Notes under the pieces: generated by a model
What the model saw: only the letters and a program-made list of their open reading frames with translations
Databases searched by the model: none
What the model was told of the DNA's origin: nothing
Assembly: GCA_021806765.1 (NCBI GenBank)
Contig: JAJZQR010000139.1
Location: forward strand, 1-13,318
Source: Chloroflexota bacterium
GTDB lineage: Bacteria > Chloroflexota > UBA6077
DNA: 13,318 nucleotides
Direction: 5' to 3'
Program-made: the position numbers and the translations under genes
Shown: one piece after another, positions 7,331 through 12,958 of the stretch
Numbering within the stretch: position 1 is the first letter of the stretch
Layout of the letters: each line of letters opens with the position of its first letter

Positions 7331-8514
7331 CCTTTCTCGGATACGTCCGGCCCGACGGCTCCGTGGGCACCCGCAACTACGTCCTGGTGATCCCGCAGGG
7401 GATCATCGCCAAGACCATCACCGATTTCGTGGCCGGCACCAGGAGCTTCGTCGGCCCCGACCACGGCTCCGGCCGCACCGCCAACGACCGGGAGACCATC
7501 GCCCGGGTGCTCACCGGCCTGGGCCGCAACCCCAACGTCGCCTCGGTGATCCTCCACGCCGCCAGCCCGGGCGTCGGCTACCCGGAACTGCGGGCCGAGC
7601 GGTTGGCCGACGAGATCGCCTCCAGCGGCAAGCGGGTTGAGGTGATAGATCCGGCGAAGGACGGCGGGACTTACGGTGCCATCGTGAAGGGGATCCAACT
7701 GGCCCGGGAGATGGTGCACGAGGCCTCCAGGCTGCGGCGGGAGCCGGTGGGCGACGAGCACCTCTGCCTCGGGGTGAAGTGCGGCTACTCCGACACCACT
7801 TCCGGCCTCGCCGGCAACCCCGCCGTGGGCTACCTGTACGACAAGATCGTAGCGGCGGGCGGCACCGCCCTCTTCGGAGAGACCACGGAGATCATCGGGG
7901 CCGAGCAGGCCCTGGCCGGGCGGGCAGCAACCCCGGAGGTGGGCCAGGCCATCCTGGAGGCGGCCCGGGTTCAGGAGGAGAGGGCCAAGGCCACCGGACA
8001 GGACATTCGCAGCGTGAACCCGGTCCCCGCCAACATCAAGGGCGGGCTCAGCTCCCTGGAGGAGAAGAGCCTGGGGGCAATCCACAAGGCCGGCACGGCG
8101 CCCATCCAGGGGGTCCTGAAGTACGCCGAGCGCCCTTCGAGCAAGGGGCTCCACTTCGTCGACAACTGGATGGGGCACCTCTCCATCTTCGTCGGCTACG
8201 CGGCCTCCGGTGCCAACGTCGTCATGTTCCAGTTGGGCGGAGGCGGGGTGGCCGGCCGAAGCCTCCTGGAGGGCTCCCCCTCGGTGGTGGTGCCCTTCCT
8301 GTGGGCCACGGCCAACCCAAAAACCTACGCCACGGCCAGGGACAGCATCGACTACTACTCCGGCACCGTAATCGAGGGGAGCGAGACGCCGGAGGAGGCG
8401 GGGGAGCGCTTCTACCGCACCGTCATCGACGTCGCCTCGGGCACCCTGGCCAGGAGCGAGACCCTGACCTACGTGGACCCGATCCAGATGTACCTGCAGG
8501 AGCCGGTGTTCTAG
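7327..8514 (+). CDS. UxaA family large catalytic subunit (altronate/galactarate dehydratase-like or sulfo-lyase-like)
   Basis: This 395-residue protein matches the catalytic part of the UxaA/GarD family, which removes water from sugar acids such as altronate or galactarate. The same two-subunit layout is used by (2R)-sulfolactate sulfo-lyase (SuyAB), which releases sulfite. Recognisable motifs are FLGYVRPDGSVGTRNYV (3-19), CLGVKCGYSDTTSGLAGNPA (147-166), FGETTEIIGAE (183-193), NIKGGLSSLEEKSLG (236-250) and GLHFVDN (274-280). The cysteines at 147 and 152 and the C-G-x-S-D motif are the family's usual metal/active-site neighbourhood. The start overlaps the small subunit by four bases and has GGAGAGGAGGG upstream. 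The divergent flavin/Fe-S dehydrogenase suggests a hydroxy-acid pathway. Assignment to family is firm; the substrate is not decided by the sequence alone. Confidence 0.88.
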   Translation: MTFLGYVRPDGSVGTRNYVLVIPQGIIAKTITDFVAGTRSFVGPDHGSGRTANDRETIARVLTGLGRNPNVASVILHAASPGVGYPELRAERLADEIASSGKRVEVIDPAKDGGTYGAIVKGIQLAREMVHEASRLRREPVGDEHLCLGVKCGYSDTTSGLAGNPAVGYLYDKIVAAGGTALFGETTEIIGAEQALAGRAATPEVGQAILEAARVQEERAKATGQDIRSVNPVPANIKGGLSSLEEKSLGAIHKAGTAPIQGVLKYAERPSSKGLHFVDNWMGHLSIFVGYAASGANVVMFQLGGGGVAGRSLLEGSPSVVVPFLWATANPKTYATARDSIDYYSGTVIEGSETPEEAGERFYRTVIDVASGTLARSETLTYVDPIQMYLQEPVF

Positions 8515-8520
8515 GGGCTG

Positions 8521-8728
8521 AAGGGCCGGCAGAGACGCCGGCCCCTACGACGGTCTGAGCGAGACCTGGTCATGATTCCTGCGAGCACTGGCGCCACATC
8601 TCGCGTGGCCAACCGGTGGTAGCACCCTTGGGCTGTCGACCCGACCGGATTTGGCCTAGCGCTAGGCCAGGTGATTTATGACCAGGTCTCGTCTAACCAT
8701 GTAGGGGCCGGCGTCTCTGCCGGCCCTT
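8521..8728. repeat. 208-bp imperfect palindromic element (MITE-like)
   Basis: The terminal arms 8521-8548 and 8701-8728 are perfect 28-bp inverted copies, and each arm is itself a hairpin (8-bp stem GGGCCGGC/GCCGGCCC around AGAGAC or its complement). After spacers of 11 and 9 bases a second perfect inverted pair of 14 bp follows, 8560-8573 with 8678-8691. Inside is an 18-bp perfect palindrome at 8652-8669. No open reading frame fills it and no clear target duplication was seen. It occupies nearly the whole gap between the UxaA pair and yjbQ. Confidence 0.75.
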
Positions 8729-8752
8729 GCTCCAACGGAAGGAGGCACGCAC

Positions 8753-9160
8753 GTGATCACCCTGGACGTTCAGACCAACGCCCGCCAGGAGATGGTGCGG
8801 ATAACCCGTCCCCTGGCGCAGGCAGTCCAACAGGCAGGCTGGAAGAACGGCCTCTGCCTGATCTTCGTGCCCCACACCACGGCGGGGATAACCCTCAACG
8901 AGAACGCCGACCCGGACGTAGTCCGGGATCTCCTCTACTCCCTGGAACGGCAGGTCCCGACCACAGACCCCAACTACCGCCACTTCGAGGGGAACTCGGC
9001 CGCCCACGTCAAGGCCAGCATGATGGGCTTCTCCCTGACGATGATCGTGCAGGACGGCCGGCTGGCCCTGGGCAGGTGGCAGGACATCATCTTCTGCGAG
9101 TTCGACGGCCCCCGCCTCCGCCAGGTGATGATAGAATTCGTCCCCACCCAGCAGCCCTAA
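8753..9160 (+). CDS. yjbQ: YjbQ family (UPF0047) protein
   Basis: This is a 135-residue protein of the YjbQ/UPF0047 family, a small cytosolic beta-rich trimer. The E. coli member has been reported to have weak thiamin-phosphate synthase activity; the physiological role is unclear. The hallmark sequences are all present: HTTAGITLNENADPDV (41-56), HFEGNSAAHVKASMMG (77-92) and GRLALGRWQDIIFCEFDGPR (102-121). The conserved histidines H41, H77 and H85 are in place. The GTG start is fixed by a perfect AAGGAGG 7 bases upstream. The length is normal. It is separated from the UxaA genes by a palindromic element and is followed by a two-hairpin repeat, so it is probably expressed on its own. No thiamin genes or TPP riboswitch are near. 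Confidence 0.92.
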   Translation: MITLDVQTNARQEMVRITRPLAQAVQQAGWKNGLCLIFVPHTTAGITLNENADPDVVRDLLYSLERQVPTTDPNYRHFEGNSAAHVKASMMGFSLTMIVQDGRLALGRWQDIIFCEFDGPRLRQVMIEFVPTQQP

Positions 9161-9188
9161 GCAGCTGGCCCCAGATAGTCTGCACTTC

Positions 9189-9265
9189 GTCACCCCCGCG
9201 AAAGCGGGGGTCCAGGACATCACCGCTCGGAGAGGACCCTGGATGCCCGCCTTCGCGGGCATGAC
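9189..9265. repeat. Two-hairpin palindromic repeat after yjbQ
   Basis: Hairpin one pairs 9193-9199 with 9204-9210 around a GAAA tetraloop. Hairpin two pairs 9243-9250 with 9255-9262 around CTTC. The two halves are imperfect inverted copies, each ending in a CCAGG/CCTGG box and a GTCA/TGAC outer end. This is the shape of widespread intergenic REP/MITE-type repeats. It lies 29 bases after the yjbQ stop and could also end its transcript. It accounts for part of the 321-bp gap 9161-9481; the rest of that gap is the promoter described next and unassigned sequence. Confidence 0.65.
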
Positions 9266-9372
9266 GACGGATTGTGTACACGATCTCAGGCCAGAGGCTT
9301 AGGTAGAAGTCGCCGCTAGCCTCGCACCTTCACAGTGTGCCAGCTGGACGTGAATGCCCCCTCATCCGGACA

Positions 9373-9432
9373 TTTAGCAATGCGTTAACACATGGGTAAC
9401 AATTGCTTAGTAGCCCCAAGGCACAATACTAT
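9373..9432 (+). promoter_or_regulatory. Pho-box-like operator and promoter of the DUF5666 gene
   Basis: Four heptamers stand exactly 11 bases apart: TTTAGCA (9373-9379), GTTAACA (9384-9390), GGTAACA (9395-9401) and CTTAGTA (9406-9412). TACTAT at 9427-9432 is the likely -10, the same hexamer as in the htrA-like promoter. No conventional -35 is visible, as expected for activator-dependent Pho-type promoters. The array is AT-rich in a GC-rich genome. Binding by the nearby OmpR-type regulator is inferred. Confidence 0.65.
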
Positions 9433-9481
9433 GCTGTAAGGGGTCACAGGCGACCACCGAATTCGATCACGAGGTAGGCCT

Positions 9482-9970
9482 TTGAACAGACGTTTCATGA
9501 TGCTGATGTCCGCCGTTGTGGTGGTCGGACTGGCAGTCGGCGCTTTCGTGGCATCGAAAACCACTCAGTCGGGACCCATCGTTCAGTCGGTAGCATTCGC
9601 TCAGGGTGGAGCATCCTCCAGCCAGGGCCAGGGAGGAGGCAGCCGTTTGGGCTCCAATGGCTCCAATCAGGGCAGCGCTGACGGTCAGAGCGCGGGACAG
9701 ACTCAGGGGCGGGGGGCGGCGCCCCTGTCCGGGTCGGTGACCTCCCGGGACGGTAACACCCTCACCGTGAACACCCAGCAGGGCGACAAGAAGGTGAACA
9801 TCGCCGGGGCCAAGTTCCAGAAGACGGTAGACGGCACGACGGCTGACCTGAAGGCCGGCGAGACTGTGATAGTGACGGGCCAGCAGGGCTCCGACGGCGT
9901 GTTTACGGCCAGCACCATTCAGATTAGACCCGAGAGTCCGGCAGGCGGGCAGGGCGCCGTAGGAGGCTAG
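9482..9970 (+). CDS. Exported DUF5666-like protein, first domain
   Basis: This 162-residue protein has an N-terminal signal or membrane anchor (Arg-Arg, then hydrophobic residues 6-24; a possible cut after VAFA at residue 40), a Gln/Gly/Ser-rich linker (41-80) and one small beta-barrel-like domain (82-150) with the pattern GSVTSRDGNTLTV ... DLKAGETVIVTG ... DGVFTASTIQI, typical of DUF5666. Such domains are secreted and have no established function. The start is TTG, placed by GAGGTAGG just upstream; the htrA-like gene has the nearly identical GAGGTAGGCG before its ATG. The stop (TAG, 9968-9970) falls inside the Gly/Gln-rich tail, and the same frame continues into a second copy of the domain after one further stop, so this gene may once have been longer. 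A Pho-box-like promoter precedes it. Confidence 0.75.
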   Translation: MNRRFMMLMSAVVVVGLAVGAFVASKTTQSGPIVQSVAFAQGGASSSQGQGGGSRLGSNGSNQGSADGQSAGQTQGRGAAPLSGSVTSRDGNTLTVNTQQGDKKVNIAGAKFQKTVDGTTADLKAGETVIVTGQQGSDGVFTASTIQIRPESPAGGQGAVGG

Positions 9971-9988
9971 AGGGGCCAGGGCCGATGA

Positions 9989-10060
9989 CAATCTCAAGGT
10001 CAAGGCCAGGCTCAGGGCCAGGGTCAGGGTCAGGCTCAGGGCCAGAATTCGGGTCAGGGA
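9989..10060 (+). repeat. Imperfect hexamer repeats encoding a Gln-Gly linker
   Basis: Roughly ten imperfect copies of a six-base unit (GGNCAG type) run through this stretch. In the frame of both flanking DUF5666 domains they encode alternating Gln-Gly and Gln-Ala pairs, a flexible linker with no stop after 9988. It resembles the linker before the first domain. Confidence 0.6.
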
Positions 10061-10072
10061 GCCCGGCCGGTA

Positions 10073-10339
10073 ATGGGCTCCATCTCTTCCGTCGACGGCG
10101 ACACGGCGACCATCACCACACGACAGGGAGATGAAAAGGTGAAGGTGACCGGAGCCAAGATCGAGAAGACCGTGGACGCCACGGCCGACGACCTGAAGAC
10201 AGGCGAAAACGTGGTGGTGATGGGACAGCAGGGGTCAGACGGGAGCTACACCGCCAGCACCGTTCAGATAGTGTCGGGCGACTCGTCGCAGGCGGCAAAG
10301 CCCACCCCGCAGCCCACCACCCCTGCCAAGGGGTCGTAG
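10073..10339 (+). CDS. Second DUF5666-like domain, in frame with the first after two stops
   Basis: The 88 residues from the ATG at 10073 hold a second DUF5666-like domain; by hand alignment about 41 of 67 positions equal the first domain, so the two arose by tandem duplication. A Pro/Thr/Ser-rich tail ends the protein. There is no signal peptide and no convincing ribosome binding site at this ATG, and the Gln-Gly linker upstream is in the same frame but has no start codon after the TGA at 9986. The reading TAG (9968), five codons, TGA (9986), linker, domain suggests one former two-domain exported protein, split by two changes each one C-to-T step from a sense codon (CAG, CGA). It may therefore be a broken 3' half, be made by readthrough, or be translated by coupling from the first domain. 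Sequencing error is also possible. Confidence 0.5.
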   Translation: MGSISSVDGDTATITTRQGDEKVKVTGAKIEKTVDATADDLKTGENVVVMGQQGSDGSYTASTVQIVSGDSSQAAKPTPQPTTPAKGS

Positions 10340-10421
10340 GACAGTTGTCCTGCAGTGTGGCGCGAGGGGATGTCGTCGACCGGCAAGATGCCGCCGGCCA
10401 GAGAGTATGGTGGTATGATTA

Positions 10422-10538
10422 ATGGAAGGCTACCCCAACTGGGTTGACAGCGGTTGCGGTTGCCTGGTGACTGTCAGCGCGACAATCTTCCTGGCGCTCC
10501 TGGCAGCTATTGTCCTGCTGCGGGGCGTCGTTGGCTAA
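10422..10538 (+). CDS. 38-residue single-span membrane miniprotein
   Basis: A short reading frame of 38 codons ends 14 bases before the response regulator start. It encodes a polar N-terminus with MEGYPNWVDSGCGC (1-14) and then one hydrophobic span, about residues 15-33, ending in an Arg-Gly-Val-Val-Gly tail. That is a plausible small inner-membrane protein. No good ribosome binding site precedes the ATG; TATGAT at 10414-10419 resembles a -10, so a short-leader transcript is possible but unproven. Its place at the head of a sensor/regulator operon suggests a kinase-modulating role, by analogy with other small membrane regulators. I do not recognise a family. It could be chance coding. Confidence 0.4.
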   Translation: MEGYPNWVDSGCGCLVTVSATIFLALLAAIVLLRGVVG

Positions 10539-10552
10539 AGTGAGCATTACTT

Positions 10553-11272
10553 ATGTCCAGTGGAACCGTACTTGTTGTGGATGACGAAAAGAACATCGTA
10601 CAGCTGGCGAGGCTCTACCTGAGCAGCGAGGGCTACGGAGTCGAGGTAGCCTACAACGGTGTTGAAGCGCTGGAGAAGGTTAAGGCCCACCGCCCGAACC
10701 TGGTGGTGTTGGACCTGATGATGCCTCAGATGGATGGATGGGAGGTATGCCGCCGGCTTCGCAAGGAAAGCGACATCCCCATCATAATCCTGACCGCCAG
10801 AGGCGACGACGTGGACAAGATCATCGGCCTCGAACTGGGAGCCGACGACTACGTCACCAAGCCCTTCAACCCTCGAGAGCTGGTGGCTCGAGTCAAGGCG
10901 GTCCTCCGACGCTACCAGGCCTCCGACCAACCAACCCGGAAGCTGGAGGCCGGAGACATACAGATCGACCTGGACCGGCGAGAGGTAACGGTGGGCGGAA
11001 AGGAGATCTCGCTGCGAGCCAAGGAGTTCGACCTGCTGGCAGCCTTCGCCAAGCAGCTGGGGGTCGTCTTGGATCGGGAGCGACTGCTCAACACTGTGTG
11101 GGGCTACGACTACGTGGGGGACACCAGGACCATAGACGTCCACGTAACCTGGCTCCGGGACAAGATCTCCAGCAGCGAGACCACCAAGATCCAGACCATC
11201 TGGGGGGTCGGGTACAAGATGGTGGTCACCGCGAGCGAGGGGAAGGAAGTTGTTCCACAGTCTCAGGGCTAA
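10553..11272 (+). CDS. OmpR/PhoB family response regulator
   Basis: This is a 239-residue two-component transcription regulator. The receiver domain (5-120) has the acidic pair D10/D11, the phosphoacceptor D54 in VVLDLMMP, T81 and K103 (VTKPF), all as in active receivers. The C-terminal winged-helix DNA-binding domain (132-225) shows the usual LRAKEFDLLAAF, VWGYDY, RTIDVHVTWLRDKI and WGVGYKM blocks. Proteins of this class bind as dimers to direct repeats spaced 11 bp, which fits the arrays at 3383-3422, 9373-9412 and 12850-12878. The ATG has AAGTGAG 8 bases upstream. The kinase gene overlaps its 3' end by 23 bases, so the two are cotranscribed. The sequence alone cannot tell PhoP, PhoB or another subgroup. 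Confidence 0.95.
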   Translation: MSSGTVLVVDDEKNIVQLARLYLSSEGYGVEVAYNGVEALEKVKAHRPNLVVLDLMMPQMDGWEVCRRLRKESDIPIIILTARGDDVDKIIGLELGADDYVTKPFNPRELVARVKAVLRRYQASDQPTRKLEAGDIQIDLDRREVTVGGKEISLRAKEFDLLAAFAKQLGVVLDRERLLNTVWGYDYVGDTRTIDVHVTWLRDKISSSETTKIQTIWGVGYKMVVTASEGKEVVPQSQG

Positions 11273-12803
11273 GCTGGTCGCTTCCTACAGCCTGGTCATA
11301 CTGCTCTGCCTGCTGCTGGCCGGATCCGCCTTCGTGTACATGCTGCGCGATTACCAGCGGCAGATCAAGCTGAACCAACTGTCGGACCTAGTCGTGCCGA
11401 TCACCTGGCAGGTCAGGTTATTGGAACGGGCCGGGACCCCGTCCGATCAGATAGCCGCCTTCCTCCAGGACAGGGCGACGGAGATGGACGTCCGCATCCT
11501 GCTGGTGGACTCCAGCTCGGGGCAGGTGGTGGCGGACACCAACGGCAACCTGCAGGGTAGCCGGATCCCGCTGACCCAGGCCCCGCCGCCCAAGGACAGT
11601 TCCAACAGCGTGTCGGTCACCTTCATCCGCCAGGGGGACCCGGGCTTCGTCTTCATCGTGACCCAGACCCACCCATCCCCCACGGATCGATCTGCGTCCA
11701 AGGCATCATCCTACCTTGTCGCCCTGGCGGTGCCCGAGCAGAGCCTCACCTCCAGTTGGTTGGAGTTGGCCCCAAGGCTCTCCTTCGCCGCACTGATATC
11801 ATTGATCGTGTCCATCGCGGCGGCATTCCTGCTCTCCCGCTCCATCTCCAAACCCATCGCGGCGATAACCCGAGCTTCGGAGGAGATGGCCAAGGGAAAC
11901 TACGACCAGAACATCCAGGTGCACAGTCGGGACGAGGTGGGCCGCTTGGCCGAGGCCTTCAACTACATGTCCCGCCAGGTGGGCACCTCCCACCGGACCA
12001 TGCGGGACTTCCTGGCCAACGTGTCCCACGACCTGCGGACCCCTCTCACCTCGGTGCAGGGCTTCTCCCAGGCCATGATGGACGGCACCATCAAGTCGCC
12101 GGAGGAGTACGCCGAGGCGGGCCAGATCATCAACGAAGAGGCCGGCCGCATGCGGCGCCTGGTGGAGGATCTGCTGCTGCTATCCAAGATCGAGTCGGGG
12201 CAGATGCCCCTGGCACGAGAGACTCTCGATCTGAGGGAACTGCTCCGCACCTGCGTCAAGCGGGCGGGGCCCCAGGCGCAGCAGGAGGGAGTCGCCCTGA
12301 AGATGGAGGCCGACCAGCCGGCCCAGGTCATGGGGGACGAAGGCGAGGATGGCCCGCCCATTCTCCAGGCAGATCAGCCGGCCCAGGTCATGGGGGACGA
12401 AGGCCGGCTGGAGGAGGTCTTCCGCAACCTGCTGGACAACGCCCTCCGCCACACGCCGCGGGGAGGGGTCGTAACGATCGGGCTGACGCCTGCTCGCTCT
12501 GCCAACAACGGCGGACACGGGCGCGAGAAGGGCAGCAGCCAGGCGAACGCCACCAGATTCCGGGTGGCGGTTCACAACACCGGGTCCTACATACCTCCCG
12601 AGGACCAGTCCAGGATCTTCGAGCGGTTCTACCAGGTGGACAAGTCCAGGGCCCACAGCGGCGATGGAAGCGGCCTCGGGCTGGCCATCGCCAGCGAGAT
12701 CGTCCATGCCCACGGTGGAACCATCTCGGTGGAAAGCGACCCGGAAGAGGGTACTACCTTTACCGTAGCCCTTAGCAGTCAACCGTCAGCGGCCAGCCAT
12801 TAG
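11250..12803 (+). CDS. Membrane sensor histidine kinase (HAMP-HisKA-HATPase)
   Basis: This 517-residue kinase is the partner of the regulator it overlaps. It has a first membrane span at about 13-32, an extracytoplasmic sensor region 33-172, and a second span 178-197. A HAMP linker follows (198-245), then HisKA (246-318) with H260 in FLANVSHDLRTPL, and an ATPase domain (about 350-510) with the N box RNLLDNALRH (392-401), F box IFERF (456-460) and G2 box GDGSGLGL (471-478). Two oddities appear. Residues 354-373 are a 20-residue in-frame duplication of ADQPAQVMGDEG and the following residues. The G1 box reads HNTGSYIP (442-449), with Asn where Asp is usual. The TTG start is placed by GAGGGGAAGG upstream. 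The signal is unknown. A hairpin spans its stop codon. Confidence 0.93.
   Translation: MFHSLRAKLVASYSLVILLCLLLAGSAFVYMLRDYQRQIKLNQLSDLVVPITWQVRLLERAGTPSDQIAAFLQDRATEMDVRILLVDSSSGQVVADTNGNLQGSRIPLTQAPPPKDSSNSVSVTFIRQGDPGFVFIVTQTHPSPTDRSASKASSYLVALAVPEQSLTSSWLELAPRLSFAALISLIVSIAAAFLLSRSISKPIAAITRASEEMAKGNYDQNIQVHSRDEVGRLAEAFNYMSRQVGTSHRTMRDFLANVSHDLRTPLTSVQGFSQAMMDGTIKSPEEYAEAGQIINEEAGRMRRLVEDLLLLSKIESGQMPLARETLDLRELLRTCVKRAGPQAQQEGVALKMEADQPAQVMGDEGEDGPPILQADQPAQVMGDEGRLEEVFRNLLDNALRHTPRGGVVTIGLTPARSANNGGHGREKGSSQANATRFRVAVHNTGSYIPPEDQSRIFERFYQVDKSRAHSGDGSGLGLAIASEIVHAHGGTISVESDPEEGTTFTVALSSQPSAASH
12312..12404 (+). repeat. 60-bp tandem duplication inside the kinase gene
   Basis: Bases 12312-12344 recur at 12372-12404 with one difference in 33 (C to T at the third position). 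The period is exactly 60 bp, so 20 residues are added in frame just before the kinase N box. Confidence 0.9.
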
Positions 12804-12821
12804 CCTTTGGCTGACCGCTGA
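12786..12821 (+). terminator. Hairpin across the kinase stop codon
   Basis: Arms 12786-12799 and 12808-12821 pair over 14 bp with one mismatch around an 8-nt loop; the TAG stop (12801-12803) lies in the loop. No T-run follows, so termination would be weak or factor-dependent. It separates the kinase from the htrA-like promoter. Confidence 0.45.
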
Positions 12822-12849
12822 TGGCTAAGAGCTAACTCCTCGTGAAAGA

Positions 12850-12893
12850 TTTAACACTGGCCTAACAACTGCCCACCAGAAAACTGCTACTAT
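12850..12893 (+). promoter_or_regulatory. Pho-box-like operator and promoter of the htrA-like gene
   Basis: TTTAACA (12850-12856) and CCTAACA (12861-12867) are 11 bases apart, with a weaker CCCACCA (12872-12878) on the same register. TACTAT at 12888-12893 is the likely -10, beginning 16 bases after the start of the last heptamer. The same -10 hexamer occurs at the DUF5666 promoter. Activation by the adjacent regulator is inferred. Confidence 0.55.
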
Positions 12894-12958
12894 CGCTCTT
12901 TGGATCGTAGGTCCGGTGAGCCACCGGATCCCTAATCCCCACTCTCTGGAGGTAGGCG

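Noticed and set aside
7192..8178. 328-codon minus-strand frame within the UxaA large subunit gene
   Set aside because: Antisense to a gene with complete family motifs; a consequence of high GC content.
8521..8752. TPP riboswitch before yjbQ
   Set aside because: yjbQ has been linked to thiamin, but the gap is filled by the palindromic element and I could not find the conserved TPP aptamer segments.
9989..10060. Short regular repeats as a possible CRISPR array
   Set aside because: Units are six bases without spacers and encode a Gln-Gly linker in frame with the flanking domains.
10444..10472. Perfect TTGACA as a promoter for the response regulator
   Set aside because: No -10-like hexamer follows at 16-18 bp (GTGACT lies there), and the hexamer falls inside the small reading frame.
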